From: Micavibrio sp.
GTDB taxonomy: Bacteria; Pseudomonadota; Alphaproteobacteria; Micavibrionales; Micavibrionaceae
NCBI GenBank assembly: GCA_019634145.1
Contig: JAHQVU010000071.1
Coordinates: 1-32,926 of the forward strand
Direction of reading: 5' to 3'
DNA length: 32,926 bases
Positions within the stretch are counted from its first letter, which is position 1; every line of letters begins with the position of its first letter. The translations under genes and the position numbers were made by a program. The notes below the pieces were generated by a model. The model had not been told where the DNA came from, did no database searches, and saw only the letters and a program-made list of their open reading frames with translations. Shown here piece after piece: positions 17,811 to 25,177 of this stretch.

Positions 17811-18134
17811 TCACAAGGGAGTGCAGGCCATGGCGTTTCCATGCTCATGGATCTGGCCGCCATTATTAAAACATTCGGCAAAACCATCCGGATTTTTACT
17901 CGACAGAATTTCACCGATATGGTTCTGCGCATCATTTTTAATTAAAGAAAAATCAACCGGCGTACCATGAATGCCCCCTTCAAACCCAAGAAACTCAGCC
18001 CCGGCATCTAATACACTAGTGCCCCAATCTGTATAGGCCCAAACAAGCTCGGCCGCGTATTCCATAGCAAAAGGTACCACTGCGACTGTGAAAGCCGTGG
18101 CAAGAAGACCTTTTTTTACTGTTTCTTTTTCCAA
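17811..18134 (-). CDS. Unrecognised small exported or membrane-anchored protein under a Zur box
   Basis: I do not recognise this 107-residue protein. It begins with a basic patch and a hydrophobic stretch (about residues 9-34, GLLATAFTVAVVPF then EYAAELVWAY) that could be a signal peptide or anchor. The remainder has two cysteines (AECF, MACTPL) and a histidine cluster (GGIHG, QIHEHGN) that could bind metal. The start is a TTG preceded by AGAGG; an in-frame TAG just upstream rules out a longer form. A near-perfect Zur operator lies 17 bp upstream, so expression is expected under zinc starvation. It is divergent from another small exported protein with its own Zur box. A zinc-related role is inferred from regulation only. 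Confidence 0.6.
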   Translation of the reverse strand: MEKETVKKGLLATAFTVAVVPFAMEYAAELVWAYTDWGTSVLDAGAEFLGFEGGIHGTPVDFSLIKNDAQNHIGEILSSKNPDGFAECFNNGGQIHEHGNAMACTPL

Positions 18135-18150
18135 AACGACCTCTTTCTAG

Positions 18151-18165
18151 TGTTATAAAATAACA
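18151..18165 (-). promoter_or_regulatory. Zur box for the leftward small gene
   Basis: TGTTATAAAATAACA is a perfect inverted repeat (6+3+6) and differs from the Zur core TGTTATANTATAACA at a single base. It is centred about 24 bp upstream of the TTG start, where bound Zur would block the promoter or the first transcribed bases. Confidence 0.75.
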
Positions 18166-18185
18166 TACAAGGGCTAGATAATAGA

Positions 18186-18214
18186 TTGACAAGAAAAATG
18201 TTATATTATAACAA
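18186..18214 (+). promoter_or_regulatory. Promoter with a perfect Zur box for the rightward small gene
   Basis: A consensus -35 TTGACA (18186-18191) is followed by the 15-bp perfect palindrome TGTTATATTATAACA (18199-18213), identical to the core of the E. coli Zur box. The palindrome overlaps the -10 region, the classical arrangement for zinc-dependent repression. Flanking bases (AAA before, ATTT after) also fit the longer consensus. Confidence 0.85.
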
Positions 18215-18240
18215 TTTGTCGATATTCAAAAGGAGCGTTT

Positions 18241-18648
18241 ATGCCGACCAGCAATTATATAAAAATCTTAACGCTTTTCACCGCTATGGCTGCCAATAAT
18301 GCAGGTGCAGGTGAAGATCAGCAGCCCCACTCGGATGAATTTTGTAAACAAGTGAGTATGCATGGGGAGCGCAGTTGGCAGGCCCTATCCTCGTACGACG
18401 CGAATGAACATGACGGCGTAAACCTGTATCTAATGAATGAGCAACAGCGCAAAGACGCTATCTCCAGAATGATTGTGGGTTTATCAACAACAATGAAAGA
18501 GAACATAGTAAATACGAGAATAAGGCTCTATTCCGTTTTTGACCAAAAGTCCGACATAGACAAGAGCGTGCATATCGTTAAAGAGCTATCGAGGCATGGC
18601 ATCTCAGTGACGACTGTAGATAGAGCAGCACAAAACTGCCAACCTTAA
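18241..18648 (+). CDS. Unrecognised small exported protein under a perfect Zur box
   Basis: I do not recognise this 135-residue protein. It has a probable signal peptide (MPTSNYIKILTLFTAMAANN, cleavage near NAGAG) and a mature part of about 110 residues with two cysteines (DEFCKQ near the start, QNCQP at the end), well placed to form one disulfide joining the termini. Five histidines are scattered through it. A strong AAAAGGAG site precedes the ATG. Its stop overlaps the convergent zur gene by 4 bp. The Zur operator predicts induction when zinc is scarce, so a zinc-binding, scavenging or zinc-sparing envelope role is the working idea. It does not look like ZnuA, ZinT or a zinc-free ribosomal protein paralogue. 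Confidence 0.75.
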   Translation: MPTSNYIKILTLFTAMAANNAGAGEDQQPHSDEFCKQVSMHGERSWQALSSYDANEHDGVNLYLMNEQQRKDAISRMIVGLSTTMKENIVNTRIRLYSVFDQKSDIDKSVHIVKELSRHGISVTTVDRAAQNCQP

Positions 18649-19073
18649 CCACACGTCGCGCAAAGACCCGAAATTTCTACATTCCATGCCGATGCACTGA
18701 ATCCTTTAGCTTTAGCGGCTTTTTGCAGCGCATCCGGCATATGGCACAGATGAATTTCATCCACCCGCCCGCAACTCTTGCAAATCATAAACTGCGATCC
18801 ATGATGCTTATGATTTTCAGAACACGAAACATAGGCATTCAAAGATTCAATGCGATGGATAAATCCATGCTGAGACAAAAACTCCAGCGCGCGGTACGCG
18901 GTCGGTGGCTTGGGTTTATCAAACTTCTCCCCAAGAGCCTCCAAAATATCATAAGCGCTCATCGGCTTTGTAGCTGCGGCCACGATCTCTAATACAGCTT
19001 TGCGCGGCGGAGTCACCCGTTCACCGTACTCGGCGCAATAATTTTCTAACTTTTCAATCATAGCGTAACTCAT
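18645..19073 (-). CDS. zur: Zinc uptake regulator Zur (Fur family)
   Basis: The 142-residue product is a Fur-family repressor: an N-terminal winged helix (RVTPPRKAVLEIVAAATKPM, then the PTAYRALEFLSQHGFIHR recognition region) and a C-terminal dimerisation/metal domain with ENHKHHGSQF and two CxxC pairs (CKSC, and CATC at the C-terminus). Short length, the KPKPPTAYRAL motif and the terminal CATCG are typical of Zur rather than Fur. Zur with zinc represses uptake genes. The two Zur boxes 430-490 bp away, in front of the adjacent small genes, support the assignment. It is read divergently from the DUF1826-like gene. Confidence 0.88.
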   Translation of the reverse strand: MSYAMIEKLENYCAEYGERVTPPRKAVLEIVAAATKPMSAYDILEALGEKFDKPKPPTAYRALEFLSQHGFIHRIESLNAYVSCSENHKHHGSQFMICKSCGRVDEIHLCHMPDALQKAAKAKGFSASAWNVEISGLCATCG

Positions 19074-19150
19074 AACCGTATTTTATATCCCAAAAGTGCA
19101 GCGGTAAAGAATTCCTTGCAAAAGAATGGGGCTTTGCGCTATGTAAACTA

Positions 19151-19972
19151 ATGACTTTTAAGCCGGATAGTCAAGCTCTAGAGGCACTCAAGCTATGCCG
19201 CCCTCATCCCCGCGATAAACGGCTGCTTTTTACATTTGAAAAAGCAGGATGCCATGCGATCCGTTTACCCAAAATAAACGGATTAATTTGGCGCAACCCA
19301 ATTAACGCAACAATTCGTAAGCTTTTTAACTCTTTATCCATTGAAGGGTGCCAAAATATGAGAAGAAAGCTAAATCACGCTAATCTAACTTATTTAAACC
19401 CTCGATCAGACTATTTTGCGCGAACATCAAACGACAATGATCGCAACTGGCCGATAATGAATTTTGATCAAATTGATGTCGTCCCGAAAGCATTTACGGA
19501 TGAGTTAAACGACCTATCTGCCCATATTGCATGTGTCGTAAAATCAGATGAAGTCAATATAAGTACGCAAGGGTATGAATTTGTTATTAGACCCCATATT
19601 GATACTGGCGAAGTGGCTTATAGAATGTTTAAGGCATATTCAGGCAAGGGACTCGTTGCATTTCCGGGTAAATTTACGTGGGAAGAATATAATAATATTA
19701 TTAAAGGCCTGAAGACGCTTGATGAAATCGCTCATTTCAAATTAATGCATGAACATATCATTTGTGAAAAAGGCGACGTGGCAATTATTAAAGGCCTAGA
19801 GTATTTAACCCCTCAATATAAGGGCATTGTCCCCGGACTTCTTCACTGTAGCCCCGATCTTGGGGATGGGTATGACAGACATTGGGATTGCGATAAAAAT
19901 AAATTTGAAGAGCGCTTCCAAGTAGAATTTCATGCGCGCCCTTCAAAAGATCCTAATATTACTCTTTGTTAA
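19151..19972 (+). CDS. DUF1826-like protein beside zur
   Basis: The 273-residue product resembles DUF1826 proteins in layout: an early [11 protein letters not shown] block followed by an helix (IRKLFNSL), a central [25 protein letters not shown] region where the family has a conserved His-x-Asp and a Tyr-Arg-Gly turn, then KGDVAIIKG and [11 protein letters not shown] near the C-terminus. The family function is not established; an H-x-D plus a distal His would suit a cupin or 2-oxoglutarate-type metal site, which is my inference. DUF1826 genes are often near Zur-regulated genes, and this one is divergent from zur. No ribosome-binding site precedes the ATG, and no Zur box is visible in the 77-bp gap. 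Alternative: an unrelated metal-binding protein. Confidence 0.55.
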   Translation: MTFKPDSQALEALKLCRPHPRDKRLLFTFEKAGCHAIRLPKINGLIWRNPINATIRKLFNSLSIEGCQNMRRKLNHANLTYLNPRSDYFARTSNDNDRNWPIMNFDQIDVVPKAFTDELNDLSAHIACVVKSDEVNISTQGYEFVIRPHIDTGEVAYRMFKAYSGKGLVAFPGKFTWEEYNNIIKGLKTLDEIAHFKLMHEHIICEKGDVAIIKGLEYLTPQYKGIVPGLLHCSPDLGDGYDRHWDCDKNKFEERFQVEFHARPSKDPNITLC

Positions 19973-20483
19973 ACAAATATAAATAGTCGCTATACCCCTC
20001 TTCGGCCATCTCTTCTATTGGCACAAATTTTAAGCTTGCTGAATTAATACAATAACGAAAGCCGCCTGCCTCCTTAGGGCCATCATCAAACACATGACCC
20101 AAATGGGCGTCTGCCTTACTTGAGCGCACTTCGGTACGTGGTAAGCCAAGCTTGAAATCCAGCTTCTCGGTCACGCCTTCCTTAGCGATCGGCTTGGTAA
20201 AGCTTGGCCAGCCTGTGCCGCTGTCAAATTTATCGGTCGAGGAAAATAATGCTTCACCTGAAATAACATCAACATAAATACCGGCCTCTTTATGATCCCA
20301 ATATTCATTTTCAAAGGGCTTTTCCGTGCCATCATGAAGCGTCACATATTTCTGCTTTTCTGTCAGATGCGATGTATCCATAGGATGTTCCTTCTTATCT
20401 TTTCCGTGTGCCATATGGTTTCCCCCACTACCGATTGCAAAAACGATTAAGGGTAGTAGAAATACTGCGTGCGTGAGCTTCAT
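19959..20483 (-). CDS. msrB: Peptide-methionine (R)-S-oxide reductase MsrB, exported
   Basis: MsrB reduces the R form of methionine sulfoxide in proteins. I choose the ATG at 20483 (174 codons) because AAGGGATTC precedes it and a signal peptide follows ([20 protein letters not shown]), which places the enzyme in the periplasm. The domain shows [33 protein letters not shown] and [14 protein letters not shown], with the catalytic Cys in RYCIN. The four zinc-binding cysteines of many MsrB proteins are absent, so this is a zinc-independent form. It ends overlapping the convergent DUF1826-like gene by 14 bp. Confidence 0.93.
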   Translation of the reverse strand: MKLTHAVFLLPLIVFAIGSGGNHMAHGKDKKEHPMDTSHLTEKQKYVTLHDGTEKPFENEYWDHKEAGIYVDVISGEALFSSTDKFDSGTGWPSFTKPIAKEGVTEKLDFKLGLPRTEVRSSKADAHLGHVFDDGPKEAGGFRYCINSASLKFVPIEEMAEEGYSDYLYLFNKE

Positions 20484-20563
20484 AATGAATCCCTTTCTTA
20501 TATGTTGCACTTTATACGAGTTAATTCGAAACAACCCTTCGACAAGTTTCAAAGAAAATTAAA

Positions 20564-20587
20564 AAAAGGCCTCCGAAGAGACCTTTT
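20564..20587 (-). terminator. Strong UUCG-capped terminator upstream of msrB
   Basis: On the minus strand a ten-pair stem (one mismatch) is capped by a C(UUCG)G tetraloop and followed by a run of seven T. It ends the unidentified RNA region about 80 bp before msrB, so it is either the 3' end of a free RNA or an attenuator. Confidence 0.9.
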
Positions 20588-20843
20588 AAAAGGGCGCAAA
20601 TACTGCTTGGATAAATAGCGGCTCTACACCTTGCGGCTCTCCCGAGCAGGGGTAGTAAACTTTTCGCTACAAACAGCTAGCTAGCATTTTCAACTCTCGA
20701 TCCGGTATCCTGTTAAGGACGAATACTTTTCGATTCTAGTACAACCAAAAAGCCAGTTCCCTTAGCGGTGTTAACCTTATTAAGGGTGGACTACTTCAAG
20801 TTTTACCCAAATTTTCCCCTTTTAGCCGTTAATTCGCAAAGTA

Positions 20844-20885
20844 CTAGTTCGCGTATCCATTGGGGATTACCAAAAAGTTTGTCAT
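20844..20885 (-). CDS. 13-codon reading frame at the 5' end of the RNA region
   Basis: An AGAAGGAG ribosome-binding site (20893-20900) lies 7 nt before an ATG that encodes MTNFLVIPNGYAN and then stops. The site is one of the strongest in the window. The stop overlaps the GTACTAG arm of the longest-range helix, so translation would alter folding. It may be a leader peptide, a tiny protein or chance. Confidence 0.4.
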   Translation of the reverse strand: MTNFLVIPNGYAN

Positions 20886-20907
20886 TTTGATTCTCCTTCT
20901 GGTTAAC

Positions 20908-20935
20908 AAAATATCCCTTCAATAAGGGATATTTT
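20908..20935 (-). terminator. Terminator of nrdA
   Basis: A perfect 12-bp stem (AAAATATCCCTT with AAGGGATATTTT) and a 4-nt loop lie 8 bp after the nrdA stop. The T-rich end on the minus strand (TTTTGTT) is short, so some readthrough into the RNA region is possible. Confidence 0.7.
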
Positions 20936-20942
20936 GAAACTT

Positions 20943-22769
20943 TTACTGGCAAGCCAAGCATTCTTCATACTGGTTATCACCCAGCTCCGGCTCTCGGTTC
21001 GAGGGCGGCTCACCGGCCTGCGCACGTTTCCAAGAGGCATCAGATTCCGCACGCTGGATCGATTTCGAGCGGCAGTAATAAAGCGATTTAACGCCCTTCT
21101 TCCACGCTTCAAAATGAATGCCGTGCAAATCTTTCTTATGGACATTCGCCGGAACGAACACATTTAAAGACTGCGCCTGACAAACATACTGCGTACGGTC
21201 GCCTGCATGTTCAATCAACCAACGCTGATCAATTTCAAATGCGGTCTTGAACACATCTTTTTCCTCTTGTGAAAGGAAATCCAGATGTTGAACAGAGCCT
21301 TCATTCGTGAAGATTGAAGACCACACATCTTCTGTGTTATGACCTTTTTCTTCCAACAACGCCGTAAGAAATTTGTTCTTCACAGGGAAAGAGCCTGACA
21401 AGGTCTTGTGCGTATAAGCATTGGCCGCATTAGGCTCAATACCTGGGGACGCACCACCGCAAATGATAGAAATAGAAGCTGTTGGGGCAATCGCCATCTT
21501 GTTCGAGAAACGCTCCATCACACCGTAATCTGCCGCATCAGGACACGCACCGCGCTCTTCCGCCAACTTAACAGAAGCATCATCAGCTTGACGCTTGATA
21601 TGTTGAAAAATACGGCGGTTCCAAACCTTAGCCATAACCCCTTCCATAGGAATCATTTTTGACTGCAAGAAGGAGTGATACCCCATCACACCCAAACCAA
21701 CCGAACGCTCACGCATCGCTGCATATTTCGCGCGCTTCATGGAATCAGGGGCTTTTGCGATAAAATCTGACAAAACATTATCAAGGAAGCGCATGATATC
21801 TTCGATGAAAGTCGGGTGATCCTGCCATTCATCCCATTTCTCAAGATTGAGCGAGGACAAACAGCACACAGCCGTTCGATCATTACCCAAGTGATCTTTA
21901 CCTGTCGGCAAAGTAATTTCTGAGCAAAGATTGGACATCTTCACATTCAAACCCGCCATTTTGTGGTGCGCCGGAATTTGATCATTCACATGATCAATAA
22001 AGATGATATAGGGCTCGCCTGTTTCAATACGCGCTGTCAGCAAACGGACCCAAAGATCACGCGCTTTCACACGATCAACAACATGATTATCCTTAGGAGA
22101 TTTAAGCGCATATTCTTCATCACGCTCCACCGCCTGCATAAAGCGGTTATCTACGAGAACACCGTGGTGCAGGTTGAGCGCCTTACGGTTCGGGTCACCA
22201 CCTGTCGGGCGGCGAATCTCGATAAATTCTTCAATTTCAGGGTGCCAGATCGGCAGATAGATCGCAGCCGATCCACGACGCAAAGAGCCTTGGGAAATGG
22301 CCAATGTAAGAGAGTCCATCACGCGGATAAACGGCACGATACCGCTTGTTTTACCATTACGACCAACCTTTTCACCGATGGAACGAACATTGCCCCAGTA
22401 AGAACCAATACCGCCACCTAAAGATGCCAGCCAAACATTTTCATTCCAAAGCTCGACAATATCACCCAAAGAGTCGTTGGTCTCGTTCAAGAAACAAGAA
22501 ATCGGCAAACCACGATTGGTGCCGCCATTTGATAGAATAGGCGTTGAAGGCATAAACCAGAGCTTAGAGATATAATCATAAATACGCTGGGCATGTTCTG
22601 AGTTATCACCGTAATACATGGACACACGCGCAAATAAGTCCTGATATTCCTCTTCGGGCATCAAATACCGATCGGTCAGGGTAGCCTTACCAAAAGTGGT
22701 GAGATTTTCATCACGGGATCGATCAATGCGAACACGATTTCCCCGCTCCATTTGCGCGACGTCAAACAT
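20943..22769 (-). CDS. nrdA: Ribonucleotide reductase class I, alpha subunit (NrdA), short form
   Basis: NrdA reduces ribonucleoside diphosphates using the radical from NrdB. The 608-residue product contains the catalytic loop NLCSEI, the N-terminal site cysteine in ISCFLNETNDS, GGGIGSYWG, the radical-path region SISIICGGASPGIEP and the C-terminal redox pair ECLACQ. Enteric NrdA has about 760 residues; here the N-terminal ATP-cone that senses dATP is missing, because the protein starts directly at the region before LTDRYLMPEEEYQDLF. Activity control by dATP must therefore be absent or reside elsewhere, which makes transcriptional control by NrdR more important. The ATG follows AAGGAG. nrdB lies 3.3 kb downstream on the same strand. 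Confidence 0.95.
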   Translation of the reverse strand: MFDVAQMERGNRVRIDRSRDENLTTFGKATLTDRYLMPEEEYQDLFARVSMYYGDNSEHAQRIYDYISKLWFMPSTPILSNGGTNRGLPISCFLNETNDSLGDIVELWNENVWLASLGGGIGSYWGNVRSIGEKVGRNGKTSGIVPFIRVMDSLTLAISQGSLRRGSAAIYLPIWHPEIEEFIEIRRPTGGDPNRKALNLHHGVLVDNRFMQAVERDEEYALKSPKDNHVVDRVKARDLWVRLLTARIETGEPYIIFIDHVNDQIPAHHKMAGLNVKMSNLCSEITLPTGKDHLGNDRTAVCCLSSLNLEKWDEWQDHPTFIEDIMRFLDNVLSDFIAKAPDSMKRAKYAAMRERSVGLGVMGYHSFLQSKMIPMEGVMAKVWNRRIFQHIKRQADDASVKLAEERGACPDAADYGVMERFSNKMAIAPTASISIICGGASPGIEPNAANAYTHKTLSGSFPVKNKFLTALLEEKGHNTEDVWSSIFTNEGSVQHLDFLSQEEKDVFKTAFEIDQRWLIEHAGDRTQYVCQAQSLNVFVPANVHKKDLHGIHFEAWKKGVKSLYYCRSKSIQRAESDASWKRAQAGEPPSNREPELGDNQYEECLACQ

Positions 22770-22843
22770 GAGCCTGTATACTCCTTATATTTTTTCTTAT
22801 CCAAAAAGGATTTTAATTTTGTGAGGGCGGGAAAGGTCGGAAA

Positions 22844-22891
22844 ACACAATCCCTAGCGTTTAACTAATTATTAACCTACTACATCTCGTGG
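22844..22891 (-). promoter_or_regulatory. Paired NrdR-like boxes upstream of nrdA
   Basis: ACACAATCCCTAGCGT (22844-22859) matches the NrdR consensus at 12 of 16 positions. A weaker match, CTACTACATCTCGTGG (22876-22891), starts exactly 32 bp further upstream. The same spacing and a related weak-box core (CTACATCTCG here, CTACATATAG at nrdB) recur at the two loci. Confidence 0.6.
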
Positions 22892-22892
22892 C

Positions 22893-23012
22893 ATGCAACA
22901 AGATGAAAATAATCCTTTCAGAAGGGGTAGAATGGATTTTCATTATATAAAACAGCAAATTAACAGGTCTATCCCTATGGTTATCCCCGTGGAAAAAATT
23001 CAAAAAAGCTAA
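22893..23012 (+). CDS. Possible 39-residue reading frame between nrdA and pyk
   Basis: An ATG opens 39 codons (starting MQQDENNPFRRGRMDF, rich in basic residues and Gln, ending EKIQKS). There is no ribosome-binding site and it overlaps no known family, so it may be chance. It points toward pyk. Confidence 0.2.
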   Translation: MQQDENNPFRRGRMDFHYIKQQINRSIPMVIPVEKIQKS

Positions 23013-23160
23013 TTTACCCCCTAAAAAAAATATTTTTTACCCTTTATCCCCGACTTATCTCATACAAAATGCAGTTTAGGAAAAGCGTTTTGCATGGGAA
23101 GCGCAGGCTTGTTATGATGGGACACGAAACAATTCACCCCGAAAAGCCGTTCCCATATAT
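23013..23160 (+). other. pyk leader region, AT-rich with one hairpin
   Basis: With the preceding sequence this completes the 391-bp gap between nrdA and pyk. CAAAATGC (23065-23072) and GCGTTTTG (23085-23092) can form an 8-bp RNA stem with one G-U pair. Two TTATCCCCG sequences (22981 and 23044) resemble DnaA boxes with two mismatches each. I see no clear promoter hexamers, and pyk has no ribosome-binding site. Confidence 0.3.
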
Positions 23161-24603
23161 ATGACACATAAAATTTTACGCTCTCGCCAAACGAAAATCC
23201 TTGCAACCTTAGGCCCAGCGAGTAATACGCCGGAAATGATCGAAGAGCTGTTTTTAACAGGCGTCGATATTTTCCGCCTGAATTTCTCTCATGGCGAGCC
23301 CGAAACCCACCGCAAGACAGCGGCAATGATTCGCGCCTTAGAAGCTAAATATAGTAGGCCGGTTGGAATTCTGGCCGATATGCAAGGCCCCAAACTCAGG
23401 ATCGGTAAATTTAAAGACGGCAGCGTTATGATGGAGCACGGCGATATAATTCGTTTTGATTCGAACCCTGAACCCGGCGATAAAACCCGCGTTCAGCTTC
23501 CTCACCCCGAAGTGATGAAAGCCTTTGAGATGGACGGCTTGTTCTTTCTCGACGATGGGAAGGTGCGCTGCCGCATCCGTGAAAAAGGCGAGGACAAGCA
23601 CGGCTCCTATGTAATCGCAGAGATCCGCGCAGGCGGAAAACTCTCCGATAAGAAAGGCTTTAATGTGCCGGGCGCATATCTTGAAATTCCGGCGCTTACC
23701 GAAAAAGATAAAGCCGATATTAAAACAGCGCTCGATATCGGCGTGGATTGGATCGCACAGAGCTTTGTGCAAACAGGCGATGACGTGAGAGAAGCCCGCG
23801 CCCTAATCGGCAAGAATGCCGCATTAATGGTCAAAATCGAAAAACCCGCCGCCCTTGAAAATCTGGAAGAAATCGTAAGCCTCGCCGATGGCGTGATGCT
23901 GGCGCGCGGTGATCTGGGCGTAGAAATCCCGCCCGAAGATGTGCCGTCCGTACAAAAACACGTTGTGCGCTATGTCCGCTCTACAGGTAAGCCGATCGTG
24001 GTCGCCACACAGATGCTGGAAAGCATGATTACCTCCTCTAGGCCAACACGCGCGGAAGCCTCAGATGTGGCAAACGCGGTTTATGACGGGGCAGATGCCG
24101 TGATGCTATCGGCGGAAACAGCGGCTGGGGAGCACCCGATCCGCTCGGTCGAAATGATGACCAAAATCTGCGCCCGCACAGAAGAAGACGGCATCTATAT
24201 AAATTTCATGGAAGAATCGAACATGGAAAGCATCGGCAATCCATCCGATGCCATTGCCACCGCCGCGCATTATGTAGCGCAGGACATTGATGCGAAGGCT
24301 ATCGTGACCTATACGGTGAGTGGTTCGACCGCGCTGCGTATGTCACGCCAACGCCCCGGTGTTAAAATTCTATGCCTCAGCCCTAATATTGACGTGGTAC
24401 GCCGTTTGAGCCTTGCCTATGGTGTACACGCAGTGCACGCCCCCGAAGTTCAAGGCGAATTCTCCGGCCCTGTCCCGCACGCCTGTACAATTATCAGCGA
24501 GCAAGGGCTAGCCGAAAAAGGCGAGCGCTTCGTTATGACCGCGGGCGTACCGTTCGGCGTCGCAGGAACGACCAATATCTTACGCATCGCAGAAGTAGAG
24601 TAG
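23161..24603 (+). CDS. pyk: Pyruvate kinase
   Basis: Pyruvate kinase makes pyruvate and ATP from phosphoenolpyruvate at the end of glycolysis. The 480-residue product begins with the TKILATLGPAS block and shows FRLNFSHG, DMQGPKLRIG, the catalytic-Lys region LMVKIEKPAALENLEEI, GVMLARGDLGVEIP and ATQMLESMI. The B domain (about 70-170) and the C-terminal regulatory domain are both present, so the enzyme looks complete. The ATG at 23161 fits the family N-terminus although no clear ribosome-binding site precedes it. The next gene starts 10 bp after its stop, so the two form an operon. Confidence 0.96.
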   Translation: MTHKILRSRQTKILATLGPASNTPEMIEELFLTGVDIFRLNFSHGEPETHRKTAAMIRALEAKYSRPVGILADMQGPKLRIGKFKDGSVMMEHGDIIRFDSNPEPGDKTRVQLPHPEVMKAFEMDGLFFLDDGKVRCRIREKGEDKHGSYVIAEIRAGGKLSDKKGFNVPGAYLEIPALTEKDKADIKTALDIGVDWIAQSFVQTGDDVREARALIGKNAALMVKIEKPAALENLEEIVSLADGVMLARGDLGVEIPPEDVPSVQKHVVRYVRSTGKPIVVATQMLESMITSSRPTRAEASDVANAVYDGADAVMLSAETAAGEHPIRSVEMMTKICARTEEDGIYINFMEESNMESIGNPSDAIATAAHYVAQDIDAKAIVTYTVSGSTALRMSRQRPGVKILCLSPNIDVVRRLSLAYGVHAVHAPEVQGEFSGPVPHACTIISEQGLAEKGERFVMTAGVPFGVAGTTNILRIAEVE

Positions 24604-24613
24604 GGCAACTCCC

Positions 24614-25111
24614 ATGACCCACATCCATTTTATTCTAACCGGCGGGACGATCGACAAGGCCTACAATCCCGCAGATGAGCGCCCGATGCCGAACGCGGAA
24701 TCAGTTATTCCGGCCTATATGCGCGATACGATCAAGCCACATGGCGAGATCACCTTCGAAACCATTTGCATGGTTGATTCGCTGGATATGACACAAGATA
24801 TGGAACAGCAAATCGCGGCTGCCGCCGATAAGGCAAAGGCAGATAAAATCGTGATCGTATGCGGTACATCGCGCATGGCCGATATAGCCGCCAAATGCGA
24901 CGCAGCCAATGACAAGACCATCGTATTTACAGGTGCGATGATTCCGCTTAAGGAATTCCCGATGAGCGATGGCGGCTTCAACCTCGGCTACGCACTGTCG
25001 CAGGCACAAACATTACCCGCAGGAACCTATATCTGCATGAATGCTCACACCTTTAAGACTGGCGAAGTCATCAAGGATGTCGCTGCATCGCGCTTCGAAG
25101 CGCTCACATAG
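24614..25111 (+). CDS. Half-length asparaginase-like protein
   Basis: The 165-residue product corresponds only to the N-terminal domain of type I/II L-asparaginases (usually about 330 residues). It keeps the first catalytic threonine in LTGGTID (Thr12), a DSLDMT segment and TGAMIPL. The second signature, normally HGTDT, reads CGTSR (residues 83-87): the threonine is kept but the catalytic aspartate is replaced by serine. A lysine in GEVIKD may match the catalytic lysine. With no C-terminal domain and a changed triad, asparaginase activity is doubtful; the fold may bind an amino acid or serve another amidohydrolase function. It is 10 bp downstream of pyk and probably co-transcribed. Confidence 0.8.
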   Translation: MTHIHFILTGGTIDKAYNPADERPMPNAESVIPAYMRDTIKPHGEITFETICMVDSLDMTQDMEQQIAAAADKAKADKIVIVCGTSRMADIAAKCDAANDKTIVFTGAMIPLKEFPMSDGGFNLGYALSQAQTLPAGTYICMNAHTFKTGEVIKDVAASRFEALT

Positions 25112-25112
25112 A

Positions 25113-25147
25113 ACAAGGGCTCTGGCAGAACCAAAACCCTTGTCTAT
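25113..25147 (+). terminator. Probable terminator of the pyk operon
   Basis: ACAAGGG and CCCTTGT form a 7-bp stem with a 17-nt loop, followed by CTATTTT. The long loop makes it a modest terminator, but it is well placed directly after the last stop codon. Confidence 0.5.
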
Positions 25148-25177
25148 TTTCCGTGACTTTTAAAAAAATATAAAACC

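Larger units (their letters stand above)
20560..20905 (-). ncRNA. Unidentified structured RNA region bounded by terminators
   Basis: About 345 bases between the nrdA terminator and a strong minus-strand terminator hold no normal gene. The minus strand starts with an AGAAGGAG site and a 13-codon frame, then shows many short helices. Examples (plus-strand positions) are CTAGTAC 20736-20742 with GTACTAG 20841-20847 across 98 nt, CCCTTA 20759-20764 with TAAGGG 20781-20786, TCCT/AGGA at 20708-20719, GCTC/GAGC at 20636-20647, GTAG/CTAC at 20652-20670, and the 10-bp palindrome GCTAGCTAGC at 20676. All reading frames are interrupted at about the chance rate. I could not match it to tmRNA, RNase P RNA, 6S RNA, SRP RNA or a cobalamin riboswitch. 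It could be an independent RNA or a long leader attenuating msrB. No promoter is evident. Confidence 0.45.

Noticed and set aside
20560-20905. tmRNA (ssrA, including the permuted two-piece alphaproteobacterial form)
   Set aside because: No T-arm GGTTCGA sequence, no acceptor end and no Ala-Asn-Asp type tag frame can be found on either strand.
20560-20905. Decayed protein gene on the minus strand with several in-frame stops
   Set aside because: About five stops in roughly 105 codons is what chance predicts, and no recognisable protein emerges from any frame.
22981-23052. Cluster of DnaA boxes (a replication-origin-like patch) upstream of pyk
   Set aside because: The two TTATCCCCG sequences each have two mismatches to the DnaA box, and no origin-associated genes are near.
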